Positions 51,157-60,975 are shown, counted from the first letter of the stretch. The stretch is DNA of 64,000 nucleotides from Comamonas sp009360615 (GCF_035784015.1 NZ_JALKOW010000003.1); one strand, 5' to 3'. The notes: a model not told the origin generated them from the letters alone. Program-made: numbers and translations.

Positions 51157-52914
51157 ATGGCGTTGAAGCGCATCGTCCTGCGGGACTTTGTGATTGTCCA
51201 GACCCTGGATCTGGACTGGCAGACCGGTTTCACGGTGCTGACCGGGGAAACCGGGGCCGGCAAGTCCATCATGCTCGACGCCCTGCAGCTGGTTCTGGGG
51301 GCACGTGCCGATGCACAGGTGGTGCGTGAAGGCTGCCCGCAGGCCGATATCTGCGCCGAATTCGATTGCCCACCCCATCTGCACGAGTGGCTGGAGGAGT
51401 CGGGTTTTGCGCAGGAGCAGGATTTGCTGCTGCGCCGCGTCATCGACAGCCTGGGCCGCAGCCGCGCCTGGATCAACGGCTCGCCCGCCACGGCCACTCA
51501 GCTGCGCCATCTGGGCGATCAGCTGATCGACATTCATGGCCAGCATGCCTGGCAAAGCCTGACCCGCCCGGACGCGGCTCGCGCCATGCTGGATACCTAC
51601 GGCGGCATTGAAACCGCACGGCTCAAGTCGTTGTGGCAGGACTGGCGCCAGAGCCATCTGGCTCTGGAGCAGGCGCTTTCGGCCCAGGACAATCTGCAGC
51701 GCGAACGAGAGCGCCTGCAATGGCAGATCACCGAACTGGACAAGCTGTCGCCGCGCGCTGAAGAGTGGGACGAGCTCAACGCACAGCACACGCGCCTGTC
51801 GCACGCGCAGACCTTGATGGACACGGCACAGTCCTGCCTGCAACTCCTCGAAGATGAGGACGCAGGAGCGGCGACCCCACTGGGCAGAGCCCATCACCTG
51901 CTGCAGGACCAGGAGCATCTGGAGCCTGAGTTTCAGGGCATTGCCGACGTGCTCGGCTCCTGTGTGGCCCAATTGCACGATGCCCGCCACTCTCTGCAGG
52001 CTTACCTGCGCCGCGCCGACCTGGACCCCGAGCTGCTGGCCGATCTCGATGAACGCCTGTCGCTGTGGATGCAGCTGGCGCGCCGCTACAAGCGCACGCC
52101 CGAAGAGTTGCCCGCCCTGCTCGAGGGCTGGAAGCAGGAGCTGGAACAGCTGGATGCTGCCGTCGATGTGGAAGGACTTCGGGCCAAGGAGCAAACCGCC
52201 CACCTCCATTACCAGGCAGAGGCGCGCAGAGTTTCGCAGCAGCGCACCCTGGCTGCGCCGCGCCTGTCGCGCGCCATCACGCAGTCCATGCAAGGTCTGG
52301 GCATGAAGGGCGGTCGCTTCGAAGTGCAGCTGGAGCAGGCGGATGCCGCCAGCCCTGCCGGCACGGACAGCATCACCTTTCTGGTGGCCGGCCATACCGG
52401 TGCCACGCCCAAACCCGTGGCCAAGGTCGCATCCGGCGGCGAGTTGTCGCGCATCTCGCTGGCCATTGCCGTGACCACCAGCGAGCTCGGCCAGGCCGGG
52501 ACCCTGATCTTTGACGAGGTGGACTCCGGCGTGGGTGGTGCGGTGGCCGAAACCGTGGGCCGCCTCATGCACTCGCTCGGCGGGTCGCGCCAGGTGCTGG
52601 CTGTCACGCATCTTCCCCAGGTCGCCGCCTACGCAGACCAGCACTACCGGGTGACCAAGCGCCCCAAATCCAACACCACCATCAGCAGCGTGGATCCGCT
52701 GACAGGCGAGGAGCGCGAGATGGAAATGGCCCGGATGCTGGGTGGCGAGCACCTGTCCGAAGCAACCATGGCCCATGCCAGAGAAATGCTGGCCATGGCA
52801 AGATGGCCTTCAAAGCAGGCCGCCACCAGCGCCCCGCGTCCATCGGCGCCGCAGGCCCGAGGCGCCAAGGCCGCGACGGCGGCACGCAAGAGCAGTAAAG
52901 TCAGAGGAGTGTGA
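51157..52914 (+). CDS. recN: DNA repair protein RecN
   Basis: A 585-residue SMC-like ATPase involved in double-strand break repair. Walker A is LTGETGAGKSIMLDALQLVL near residue 30; coiled coils flank a central region (about 170-370); the signature is VASGGELSRISLAIAV and Walker B is LIFDEVDSGVGG. An Ala/Ser/Lys/Arg-rich tail of about 30 residues extends the C-terminus. rapZ starts four bases after its stop. Confidence 0.95.
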   Translation: MALKRIVLRDFVIVQTLDLDWQTGFTVLTGETGAGKSIMLDALQLVLGARADAQVVREGCPQADICAEFDCPPHLHEWLEESGFAQEQDLLLRRVIDSLGRSRAWINGSPATATQLRHLGDQLIDIHGQHAWQSLTRPDAARAMLDTYGGIETARLKSLWQDWRQSHLALEQALSAQDNLQRERERLQWQITELDKLSPRAEEWDELNAQHTRLSHAQTLMDTAQSCLQLLEDEDAGAATPLGRAHHLLQDQEHLEPEFQGIADVLGSCVAQLHDARHSLQAYLRRADLDPELLADLDERLSLWMQLARRYKRTPEELPALLEGWKQELEQLDAAVDVEGLRAKEQTAHLHYQAEARRVSQQRTLAAPRLSRAITQSMQGLGMKGGRFEVQLEQADAASPAGTDSITFLVAGHTGATPKPVAKVASGGELSRISLAIAVTTSELGQAGTLIFDEVDSGVGGAVAETVGRLMHSLGGSRQVLAVTHLPQVAAYADQHYRVTKRPKSNTTISSVDPLTGEEREMEMARMLGGEHLSEATMAHAREMLAMARWPSKQAATSAPRPSAPQARGAKAATAARKSSKVRGV

Positions 52915-52918
52915 AATC

Positions 52919-53842
52919 ATGTCCATGGAGATTGTTCTGATCAGCGGCATGTCCGGATCGGGCAAATCCGTTGCGCTGCACGCGCTGGAAGATGCTGGCT
53001 ACTACTGCGTCGACAACCTGCCCCCGGAACTGCTGCAGTCCTTCGTGGAGCTCAAGCTCAACCATCAGGACGAAAAAGTGGCGATTGCCATGGATGCGCG
53101 CAGCGCCAAGGGGTTGCCCCAGCTGCCCGACCAGCTGCATCGCCTGAAAAAGCAGGGGTTGATGCCACGCATGATTTTTCTCGATGCCGACAGCGGCACG
53201 CTGATCAGGCGCTTTTCCGAAACCCGCAGACGCCACCCCCTGTCTCCCGGCTCCATGACGAATGAACGCCAGGCCCTGGAGCTCGATATCGAAAAAGAGC
53301 GCGAGTTGCTGGGGCTGCTGCGCGACCGGTCCATCGTCATCGATACCGGCGACCTCAAATCGGCACAGCTGCAAAGCTATATCAAGCAGATCATCGAAGC
53401 ACCGACAGGACAGATGACGCTGATGTTCCAGTCCTTCGGATTCAAGCACAGCATGCCCACCGACTCGGACTATGTGTTTGACGTGCGGATGCTGCCCAAT
53501 CCCTTCTACGACAAGGAGCTGCGTGCCTTGACGGGCCTGGACAAGCCGGTTGCAGACTATCTGGGTGCCTTGCCCGAAGTGCAGCAGATGCAGCTGGATA
53601 TACAGCAGTTCCTTGAACGCTGGCTGCCGCTGCTGGCCAGAGACCACCGCAGCTATGTCACCGTCGGCATAGGCTGTACCGGCGGGCAACACCGCTCGGT
53701 CTTCCTCGTCGAAGCCCTTGCCCGGCATTTCGAGAAACAGTGGCCCACCGTACGCCGCCACCGCTCACTGGATTTCCGCGACAAATTCATCCAGGTCTCT
53801 CAACAGTTTCTGGCCCCGGACGCCGTCCACCCCATCAGCTGA
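52919..53842 (+). CDS. rapZ: RNase adapter protein RapZ
   Basis: A 307-residue P-loop protein (GMSGSGKSVALHALED). The C-terminal domain includes GCTGGQHRSVFLVEAL. In E. coli it binds glucosamine-6-phosphate and guides RNase E to the small RNA GlmZ; in other bacteria it affects peptidoglycan precursor supply. The start at 52919 (MSMEIVLISG) follows GAGGAGTG and lies four bases after recN. It is slightly longer than the E. coli protein (284) because of its C-terminal end. Confidence 0.93.
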   Translation: MSMEIVLISGMSGSGKSVALHALEDAGYYCVDNLPPELLQSFVELKLNHQDEKVAIAMDARSAKGLPQLPDQLHRLKKQGLMPRMIFLDADSGTLIRRFSETRRRHPLSPGSMTNERQALELDIEKERELLGLLRDRSIVIDTGDLKSAQLQSYIKQIIEAPTGQMTLMFQSFGFKHSMPTDSDYVFDVRMLPNPFYDKELRALTGLDKPVADYLGALPEVQQMQLDIQQFLERWLPLLARDHRSYVTVGIGCTGGQHRSVFLVEALARHFEKQWPTVRRHRSLDFRDKFIQVSQQFLAPDAVHPIS

Positions 53843-53871
53843 CACCGATGCCCGGCCCTCAGACATCCGCC

Positions 53872-54555
53872 ATGCAGGTGCTACTGCTCGAAGACGACCC
53901 GGCCATCGCACGAACGATTTGCTACGTTCTGGAACGCGAGGGCATTGCCGTCACTCACAGCCTGCTGATCGCCGATGCCCGTCGGCAATGGAGCCGATCA
54001 TCATTTGACGTGCTGATCATGGATGTAGGCCTGCCCGACGGCAACGGCCTGGACTGGTGCCGCGAACTGCGCTCTGACGGCTCCATTGTTCCGGTGCTGG
54101 TGCTCAGTGCCAGAGGCGAGGAAATGGACAAGGTACTGGGCCTGGAGCTGGGCGCTGACGACTATCTGACCAAGCCCTTCAGCCCACGTGAATTGCTGGC
54201 GCGCACCCGCGCCCTGCTGCGCCGCTCCAGGCAGTTTCAGCCTGCGGAGCCCGCCCGGCCAGTGAAATCGCTTCAGATAGATGCGCAGGGCCAACGGGCT
54301 CTGATCCACAGCCAAGCACTGGATCTGACACGGCGCGAATATCAGCTGCTGCAGAGCTTGGTCAACGCGGCAGGCCGCATCCTGAGCCGCGACGCCTTGC
54401 TGGAGCAAATCTGGGGTCTGGACAGCGAGAGCGCAGATCGCACGGTGGATACCCATATCAAGACCCTGCGCGCCAAACTGCGCGAGCGTTTGCCAGATCA
54501 GGAGCTCATCGTCACCCACCGTGGTCTGGGCTACAGCCTGAACCAGCCCGGGTAG
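53872..54555 (+). CDS. creB: CreB-like response regulator
   Basis: A 227-residue OmpR-family regulator. The receiver has Asp51 as phospho-acceptor in FDVLIMDVGLPDG, and GADDYLTKPFSPRELLAR matches CreB closely. The winged-helix domain ends GLGYSLNQPG. In E. coli CreBC responds to growth in minimal medium and controls creD and a few metabolic genes; in Aeromonas and Pseudomonas the homologues (BlrAB/CreBC) influence beta-lactamase expression. The start at 53872 is preferred, with 53848 as alternative. creC follows after five bases. Confidence 0.88.
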   Translation: MQVLLLEDDPAIARTICYVLEREGIAVTHSLLIADARRQWSRSSFDVLIMDVGLPDGNGLDWCRELRSDGSIVPVLVLSARGEEMDKVLGLELGADDYLTKPFSPRELLARTRALLRRSRQFQPAEPARPVKSLQIDAQGQRALIHSQALDLTRREYQLLQSLVNAAGRILSRDALLEQIWGLDSESADRTVDTHIKTLRAKLRERLPDQELIVTHRGLGYSLNQPG

Positions 54556-54560
54556 CCGGT

Positions 54561-56015
54561 ATGCGCCTGGGCCTGCGTCTCTTCTTTGCCTTTTTCCTGA
54601 TCAACGGCCTGGCCGCCTTTTTCGTGCTGCGCGTCTTCATGGTGGAGATCAAGCCCAGCGTGCGCAAGGTGACCGAAGATACGCTGGTGGAGACCGCCTA
54701 TGCGCTGGCCACGCTGGCCAGCGCCGACCTGAAAGATGGCCGGCTGCGAGCCGGCACGGACAGCGCGTTTGCCACCCAGCTGCAGGGTTACACGCAGAAA
54801 CCGGTACAGGCCTGGATCTGGGACACGCGCAAGACCACGCTGGACCTGCGCATCACCGTCACCGACGCCCGGGGTCTGGTGCTGTTCGACTCTCAGGGCA
54901 GGGACCAGGGTGCGGACTACTCACGCTGGCGCGACGTCTATCTGACGCTGCGCGGCGAATATGGAGCACGCACCACGAGAGCGGTCAAGGAAGATGAATC
55001 CAGCAGCGTCATGTACGTCTCCGCGCCCATCATGGTGGACGGCCAGATTGCCGGAGTGCTGACTGCGTCCAAGCCCTCCAGTTCGGTACAGAAGATCGTC
55101 GACAGTGCGGAGCAGAAGATTCTGCGCGGGGGCCTGCTGTTTGTGCTGCTGTCTGCGGCCGTGGGCTGCGCCGTGACCTGGTGGTTTGTGCTTCACGTGC
55201 GCCGGCTGCGCAACTATGCGCAACAGGTCCAGGCGCCCACGCTCAACGAGTCCGCCCACCCCGCACAGGCCTGCCCCCCTGCGGCCATACCCGACATGCC
55301 CGGCGAACTGGGCGAGCTGGCCCAGGCCATGGACAATATGCGCAAGCGCCTGGAGGGACGCGACTATATCGAGGGCTATGTGCGCGCGCTGACCCATGAG
55401 CTCAAAAGCCCGGTGGCCGCCATACGTGGTGCGGGCGAGCTGCTGCAGGAAGAGCTGCCGCCCCGGGACCGGGCCCTGTTTGCCGGGCAGGTGGTGGACC
55501 AGAGCCTGCGCCTGCAGAACCTGATCGACCAGTTGCTCCAGCTCAGCCGTCTCGAGCAGCGCCAGCAACTGGACACCAACCATGGCTGCAGCCTGATGGA
55601 GTGTGCCCGGAAAGCCATGGACTCCATGCAAAGCCATGCAGAGCAACGCGGCATGGTCATGCAGCTGAGCGGGGTGGACAGCAGCGGCCCCTGGGAGGCC
55701 GGCCTGGTCACCCTGGCCATCAGCAACCTGCTGCAGAACGCCCTGGATTTCTCCGCAGAGCACAGCGTGATCGCGCTTGAACTGGCCCCGCACCGCATCA
55801 GCGTCAGCGATCAGGGTCCGGGCGTGGCCGAACCCTTGCTGGCCCGTCTGGGCGAGCGCTTCTTCACCACACCCAGACCCAACGGAGAGCGCAGCGGCAC
55901 AGGGCTGGGTCTGTCCATCGTCACCCGCATCATGCATCTTCATGGCGGCAGCATGCAGGCGCGCAATCGCCACCCCGGCTTGGCCGTGACACTGGATTTC
56001 GCTCCTGGAATTTAA
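54561..56015 (+). CDS. creC: CreC-like sensor histidine kinase
   Basis: A 484-residue kinase colinear with E. coli CreC. A membrane segment lies at about residues 6-27. A periplasmic domain has DARGLVLFDSQGRDQGADYS and RWRDVYLTLRGEYGARTT, nearly as in E. coli, and SSVMYVSAPIMVDGQIAGVL. A second segment follows around 193-212, then a HAMP-like region, the HisKA domain with His279 in ALTHELKSPVAAIRGA, and a HATPase domain (NLLQNALDFS, GTGLGLSIV). It sits between creB and creD; the cre-tag lies just after it. Confidence 0.92.
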   Translation: MRLGLRLFFAFFLINGLAAFFVLRVFMVEIKPSVRKVTEDTLVETAYALATLASADLKDGRLRAGTDSAFATQLQGYTQKPVQAWIWDTRKTTLDLRITVTDARGLVLFDSQGRDQGADYSRWRDVYLTLRGEYGARTTRAVKEDESSSVMYVSAPIMVDGQIAGVLTASKPSSSVQKIVDSAEQKILRGGLLFVLLSAAVGCAVTWWFVLHVRRLRNYAQQVQAPTLNESAHPAQACPPAAIPDMPGELGELAQAMDNMRKRLEGRDYIEGYVRALTHELKSPVAAIRGAGELLQEELPPRDRALFAGQVVDQSLRLQNLIDQLLQLSRLEQRQQLDTNHGCSLMECARKAMDSMQSHAEQRGMVMQLSGVDSSGPWEAGLVTLAISNLLQNALDFSAEHSVIALELAPHRISVSDQGPGVAEPLLARLGERFFTTPRPNGERSGTGLGLSIVTRIMHLHGGSMQARNRHPGLAVTLDFAPGI

Positions 56016-56039
56016 GCCTCCAGGGCTTCAAAGCAGGAC

Positions 56040-56055
56040 TTCACACCCGCTTCAC
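56040..56055 (+). promoter_or_regulatory. cre-tag, CreB binding site upstream of creD
   Basis: TTCAC-ACCCGC-TTCAC is a perfect match to the CreB recognition sequence TTCACnnnnnnTTCAC. It lies 68 bases upstream of the creD ATG, in the creC-creD gap. Confidence 0.85.
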
Positions 56056-56122
56056 AGACTTCATTGCGTCCACACAGTCGCTGCCGACACTGCGTCCTGA
56101 AACCTCTCATTCAGGAGCACGC

Positions 56123-57547
56123 ATGAAAAACCGACTGCTGTTCAAGACAGTCTCACTGCTGATCGTTCTGGCCTTGCTCATGGCCGGCCTGTCCATGATT
56201 CAGGATGTGGTGAAAGACCGCATCCGCAACCGCGACTACGCCGTGCAAAGCGTGGTCTCCAGCCTGGCCGGCACGCAGACGCTGATTGGGCCGGCCCTGG
56301 TGCAGAACTGCACGGAAACCACCAGCACGACCAATGGCAAAAAGGTGGAATACAGCACACGTGAATTCCAGCGCATGCTGCTGCCCGACACGCTCAACCA
56401 CAATGCCAACGCCCAAATGGAAGAGCGCTCACGCGGCCTGCACCACATCAACACCTATGTGCTGCATGACCAGGTATCGGCCGGTTTTGCCAATGCCGCG
56501 CAATATGCGGAACTGCCCAGACCCAGCGAGCCCAACGCGGTGGTGCGCTGCAACAAGGTCCTTGTGGCATTTGCGCTCAGCGATCCGCGCGGCATCCGCA
56601 GCGCAACGTTGCAGGCCAACGGCCAGAACCTGGCTGTCGAATCCGGCACGCCGCTGGAGCGCTACGGCAAAGGCATTCAGGCGGAAATTGACGCCAGCCT
56701 GCTGAAAAAAGGCGAAGCCCTGAACCTGGACCTCAAGCTGCAGTTGCTGGGCACGGAGCAGCTCGCCTTCAGCCCCATCGCCACGGAGAGCAAGGTCACG
56801 CTGACTGCCGACTGGCCTCATCCCTCGTTTGGTGGCAGCTTTCTGCCCAGCCGACGCGAGGTGACGGACAGCAGCTTCACCGCCAGCTGGGAGCTGTCCT
56901 CGCTGGCCACCTCTGCCAGCACGGCCTTCACGCGTCAGCAACGTCTTTGCAGCCCTGGCTACTGGGGCGGCTCGGACACCTATGCCGCCACTGCAGCCCG
57001 CAGCCATGACGACAGCGGTCCCTGCCTCGAGACCATGGACACGGAGTTCGTCAACCCCGTCAATGTCTACTCGCTGAGCGAGCGCGCCACCAAGTACGGC
57101 ATTCTTTTTGTGATCCTGACCTTTGTCGCGGTCGGACTGTTCGAAGTCATGAAAAAGCTGCGCGTCCACCCCGTGCAGTACCTGCTGGTCGGCTCGGCCC
57201 TGTGCAGCTTCTTCCTGCTGCTCATCAGCCTGTCCGAACACCTGGGCTTTGCCACGGCCTATGCGATTGCGGCCAGTTCCTGCGTGGCTCTGCTGGCCTT
57301 CTATGCCAGCCATATTCTGGGCAGCATCAGGCGGGGCCTGCCGTTCGCGATTGCCATCTCCGCCCTGTACGGCCTGCTGTATGTGCTGCTGCAACTGGAG
57401 CAGACCGCTCTGGTCGTCGGCTCCATCGCCCTGTTCGGCGTGCTGGCCCTGGTCATGATCTGCACCCGCCATGTGGACTGGTACGCGTTTGGACGCAGCG
57501 AGAGCGACGTGCCGGACAAGTCTTCGAAACAAGAGGAGGCTGCATGA
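56123..57547 (+). CDS. creD: CreD-like inner membrane protein
   Basis: A 474-residue membrane protein. One N-terminal membrane segment (about 8-26) is followed by a large periplasmic domain (to about residue 315) and about six C-terminal segments (from YGILFVILTFVAVGLFEVM). This is the layout of E. coli CreD, whose loss or gain affects envelope stress and colicin tolerance. CAGGAG precedes the ATG. Its last codon overlaps the start of a small gene (ATGA). Expected to be activated by CreB through the cre-tag. Confidence 0.9.
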   Translation: MKNRLLFKTVSLLIVLALLMAGLSMIQDVVKDRIRNRDYAVQSVVSSLAGTQTLIGPALVQNCTETTSTTNGKKVEYSTREFQRMLLPDTLNHNANAQMEERSRGLHHINTYVLHDQVSAGFANAAQYAELPRPSEPNAVVRCNKVLVAFALSDPRGIRSATLQANGQNLAVESGTPLERYGKGIQAEIDASLLKKGEALNLDLKLQLLGTEQLAFSPIATESKVTLTADWPHPSFGGSFLPSRREVTDSSFTASWELSSLATSASTAFTRQQRLCSPGYWGGSDTYAATAARSHDDSGPCLETMDTEFVNPVNVYSLSERATKYGILFVILTFVAVGLFEVMKKLRVHPVQYLLVGSALCSFFLLLISLSEHLGFATAYAIAASSCVALLAFYASHILGSIRRGLPFAIAISALYGLLYVLLQLEQTALVVGSIALFGVLALVMICTRHVDWYAFGRSESDVPDKSSKQEEAA

Positions 57548-57825
57548 ACCAGTCACGACACACCCCACAGGCTCAGGCCTTGCTGAACGTTTCGTCGCGC
57601 CATCTGCTCGGCGAACCTTGCCAGCTCAGCGTGCAGCAATACCAGCAACTCTGGCTGAGCGCACAGAGCCAAGGCGACCGCAGGGCGCAGCAAGCCCTGC
57701 GCCAGCAGGTGGTGACCGCCGGCCGACAATTGCAAGCGCAGCGCAGCAACCCGCAGGCCAGGGCCCTGTGGCTGGCCTTGATGGGGCTGCGCTGCTCCAT
57801 GCTGATGCCCAGATTGCGCTTCTGA
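57544..57825 (+). CDS. Small uncharacterised protein coupled to creD
   Basis: A 93-residue protein that I do not recognise. Its ATG overlaps the creD TGA (ATGA). It is rich in Gln, Arg, Ala and Leu, predicted helical, without membrane segment or cysteine motif; the C-terminus is more hydrophobic (ALWLALMGLRCSMLMPRLRF). A terminator follows 14 bases after the stop, so it appears to be the last gene of the cre operon. It could be a cre-specific accessory protein or simply a hitch-hiking gene. Confidence 0.6.
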   Translation: MNQSRHTPQAQALLNVSSRHLLGEPCQLSVQQYQQLWLSAQSQGDRRAQQALRQQVVTAGRQLQAQRSNPQARALWLALMGLRCSMLMPRLRF

Positions 57826-57839
57826 AATCTGCAGCCATG

Positions 57840-57870
57840 AAAAAAGGTGACGCCGGCCGTCACCTTTTTT
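57840..57870. terminator. Bidirectional terminator between the cre operon and mutY
   Basis: A stem GGTGACG/CGTCACC with a five-base loop, flanked by six A and six T, located between convergent genes. Confidence 0.9.
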
Positions 57871-57888
57871 CATTCATGCGGCAGACGC

Positions 57889-58956
57889 TCAGGCCAGCTC
57901 GGCGTCGAGCAGCTTGCGGATCGGGGCCGGCAGACCCAGCTCGGCCCATGCCGCTGCATCCGCCCAGCAAGATTCATCGGCCTCTGACACCAGGGCGGCA
58001 TGGGCCTGATCGACGGGCACCAGAACCGGATGCAGGTGCAGATCCTTGTGGGTCAGCACATGCAGAAAGCCTGGAAGATCCTGCCAGCCCCGGGTCCCGT
58101 CCTGGGACCAGGCGGCCTGCGCATGGCTTTGCAGTGCCGCATAGTCTTCAAAGACCGGTGGGCTGTAAAGCCCGGCCCAGATACCGGCCTGCGGACGCTT
58201 TTGCAGCCATACGCGGCGCTGCGCATCCACCGCCAGCAGCAGCCACCAGGACTCGGCGCTGCGCTTGAGCTTGCGCGTGCGCACAGGATAGTTCTCCGGG
58301 TTGCCGGCGCGGGCCGCCCGACATTCGGAATGCAAGGGGCACACCAGGCACGTGGGCTTGCGCGATGTGCAGACGCTGGCGCCCAGATCCATCATGCCCT
58401 GGGTGTAGCGCGGCATGGCTTCGTGCAGATTCTCGGTCGGGCACAGTTGCTGGGCATACTTCCACAGCTGCTTTTCGTTTCTCGACTGCGCCAGATCCGC
58501 ATCAAACGCCAGCACCCGTGTGAGAACACGGCGCACATTGGCATCCAGAATCGGCACCCGCTCTGAAAAGCAGAACGATGAAATGGCACCGGCCGTGGAA
58601 CGGCCAATGCCCGGCAGGGTCGCCAGCTCTTCGGCCGTTTGCGGAAAGGCCCCGCCCCACTGCTCCATCACGGTCTGCGCGCATTTGTGCAGATTGCGCG
58701 CACGGCTGTAGTAGCCCAGGCCGCTCCACAGCGCCAGCACGGCATCCTGAGGGGCGGCAGCCAGGCTGGCCACATCGGGAAAGGCATCCAGAAAACGCTG
58801 GTAGTAGCCCAGCACGGTACTGACCTGGGTCTGCTGCAGCATGATTTCGGACAGCCAGACACGGTAAGGGTCTCGGGTTTGCTGCCAGGGCAGATGATTG
58901 CGGCCATGACAGGCCTGCCATTGCACGACGGCAGTGGCAATCGAAGGGAGAGTCAA
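57889..58956 (-). CDS. mutY: Adenine DNA glycosylase
   Basis: A 355-residue base-excision enzyme removing A opposite 8-oxoguanine. The catalytic Glu37 is in LSEIMLQQTQV, the helix-hairpin-helix is LATLPGIGRSTAGAI, the catalytic Asp is in PILDANVRRVL, and the 4Fe-4S cluster Cys residues are in CTSRKPTCLVCPLHSEC. The C-terminal Nudix-like domain recognises 8-oxoG. The length is normal. The dynamin-like gene lies four bases upstream, so the two form a unit; mutM, acting in the same 8-oxoG pathway, is nearby. Confidence 0.95.
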   Translation of the reverse strand: MTLPSIATAVVQWQACHGRNHLPWQQTRDPYRVWLSEIMLQQTQVSTVLGYYQRFLDAFPDVASLAAAPQDAVLALWSGLGYYSRARNLHKCAQTVMEQWGGAFPQTAEELATLPGIGRSTAGAISSFCFSERVPILDANVRRVLTRVLAFDADLAQSRNEKQLWKYAQQLCPTENLHEAMPRYTQGMMDLGASVCTSRKPTCLVCPLHSECRAARAGNPENYPVRTRKLKRSAESWWLLLAVDAQRRVWLQKRPQAGIWAGLYSPPVFEDYAALQSHAQAAWSQDGTRGWQDLPGFLHVLTHKDLHLHPVLVPVDQAHAALVSEADESCWADAAAWAELGLPAPIRKLLDAELA

Positions 58957-58960
58957 GATT

Positions 58961-60958
58961 TCAGGCTACCAGGTTGATGTCCAGCGGCATGGAGGCGACT
59001 GGAGACCGCACGGCCTCGAGCGGATCCAGCAACTGCGCCGATACGCTGGTCAGCTGTGACTGCAGCGCTGCGAGGCGGGCTTGTGCGCTCTCCATGTCGG
59101 TAATGCGCTCTTCCAGCTCCGTGGCAGCGCCGCTGATGCGGTCCACCGCTTCCAGGCGGCGCGTGTAACTGCGTTTACGTTCGCGCAATTGTGCATCGAC
59201 CGGCGCGGTCAGGGATTTGCTCCACATTTCCACGTCGTTCGATGCCGCCTCGAACACCGTGCGCAGACGCAGCGCCAGCGCCTTGATCAGGCGCTGCGAA
59301 AAATCGGCACTGCCGAGCCTGAGGGCACGGCTCAGCCCCAGATACTGGGTGTAACTGCCCTCGATGCCGCGCAAGTCATCCCTGAACTCGGACAGCACCA
59401 GCTGCGGCGGAGCCTGCAGGGAGAATCCGAATTCGGCATTGAGTTCCTTGAACGAAGCGCTCATCATGGCCTGGATCTCATCGGCCTGGACCTGCGCCCT
59501 GGCCGCGACGGCACGCAGACGCTCGAAGGTCTGCTCGTAGACACTGCGCAGCCCCAGCTTGAGGCCACGCTGATCCAGGGTCTGCTTCAGCTCCGACAGC
59601 TCTGCCTTCAAGGTGCTCGAGCTCAGAAGCTGGAAAAGCTCCTTGAGCATGCGCATGTGGATGTTTCGCATGGCCTGGATGCGGCTGGCGCTCTGGTCGA
59701 ACTCCTGGTGCTCGGCCTCGATGCGGGCCCGCATGCTGGCAATCACCGTCGCATTCTTGCCGCGCAGACCGCAGAGTTCCGCCAGCTGGTCGTCGAGATC
59801 GCCGCGGCGCATGTTGATGACGCGCTCCACCTGCGACTGCAACTGCTGCACGTTGGTGCGCATGGCGGTCTGCAGCACTTTCTGACGCTGCCCCATGATG
59901 CCGTTGGCCAGCAGGTCCTCGAAGGCGGGCAGGCCGCTGGCCTGAAGCAGGCTGTCGTTGTGCCCCACCTTGGCCACCAGCCCTTTCTGCGCCGAGACGG
60001 GCAGCACGCGCTCCAGCGCCACCCCCAGCAACTGGGCCGAGTCCTGCTGCTGGCGGCGCAGCTGAGCCTGCACCTGGGCCCCGGAGCTCAGGCTGTCCCA
60101 CAGCGTATCCACCTTGTTGAGCACCACCAGACGCGACGCAGCCAGCGCTTCGTCGTCCCCGACCTTGCCTGCCCCTGCCGGCAGCACATGGTCGCGCCAG
60201 ATGGCCAGATCGGACCTGGTCACGCCGGTATCGGCCCCCAGCACAAAGACCACGGCATGCGCCTGGGGTATCAGGTTGACCGTCAGCTCCGGTTCGGCTC
60301 CCACGGCATTCAGCCCGGGGGTGTCGAGAATCACCAGCCCCTGCTTGAGCAGAGGGTGAGGCATATTGATCAGGGCATGGCGCCACATGGGCACTTCGAC
60401 CCAGCCGTCGGCATCGACCATGGGGTTGTCGGCAGTCTCGTCGTCATGCCAGAAGCCCCAGGCCCTGGCCTGGTCGATGGAGACCTTGCGCACCTCGGCC
60501 ACCTTGGCCAGGGTGTCCGCAATCTGCTGCGCATTGGCGATATCCAGCGGGTGCTGCACCCAGGCATCGGCGCGCATGCGCCACTGGCCCAGGCTTTCCG
60601 GCGACTCTCTGGTATCGATGGGCAGCAGACGCAGGCAGGGCGGCAGCTCCGGCTCCCACCCCAGTTCCGCCGGACACATGGTGGTGCGGCCTGCACTGGC
60701 CGGCATCAGCCGGCGGCCGTAATGGGCAAAGAAAACGGCATTGATCAGTTCGGACTTGCCGCGCGAAAACTCGGCCACAAAGGCCACCATGACCTTGTCC
60801 GAGCGCATCTGCTCCTCCAGTCTCTGCAGACGCTCCTGGACAGAGGCATCGAGCAGATCCTGTGCAATCAACCATTCACGCAACTCCTGCAGCTGGCTGG
60901 CAAAGCCCCGTCGCCACGCGCCATACTGACCGAACTGCTCGTTGAATGAAGCGGACAC
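58961..60958 (-). CDS. Bacterial dynamin-like GTPase
   Basis: A 665-residue large GTPase. The G1 loop reads AEFSRGKSELINAVF (residues 62-76), the FSRGKS form seen in bacterial dynamin-like proteins, G3 is DTPGLNA, and G4 is VVLNKVDTLWD. The C-terminal 350 residues are mainly helical, as in dynamin stalks, with no obvious membrane segment. Members remodel or repair membranes in other bacteria. It precedes mutY by four bases. Two interleaved inverted repeats lie in its 5' leader. The function in this lineage is unknown. Confidence 0.85.
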   Translation of the reverse strand: MSASFNEQFGQYGAWRRGFASQLQELREWLIAQDLLDASVQERLQRLEEQMRSDKVMVAFVAEFSRGKSELINAVFFAHYGRRLMPASAGRTTMCPAELGWEPELPPCLRLLPIDTRESPESLGQWRMRADAWVQHPLDIANAQQIADTLAKVAEVRKVSIDQARAWGFWHDDETADNPMVDADGWVEVPMWRHALINMPHPLLKQGLVILDTPGLNAVGAEPELTVNLIPQAHAVVFVLGADTGVTRSDLAIWRDHVLPAGAGKVGDDEALAASRLVVLNKVDTLWDSLSSGAQVQAQLRRQQQDSAQLLGVALERVLPVSAQKGLVAKVGHNDSLLQASGLPAFEDLLANGIMGQRQKVLQTAMRTNVQQLQSQVERVINMRRGDLDDQLAELCGLRGKNATVIASMRARIEAEHQEFDQSASRIQAMRNIHMRMLKELFQLLSSSTLKAELSELKQTLDQRGLKLGLRSVYEQTFERLRAVAARAQVQADEIQAMMSASFKELNAEFGFSLQAPPQLVLSEFRDDLRGIEGSYTQYLGLSRALRLGSADFSQRLIKALALRLRTVFEAASNDVEMWSKSLTAPVDAQLRERKRSYTRRLEAVDRISGAATELEERITDMESAQARLAALQSQLTSVSAQLLDPLEAVRSPVASMPLDINLVA

Positions 60959-60975
60959 ATCTACCCCTCTTGTTT

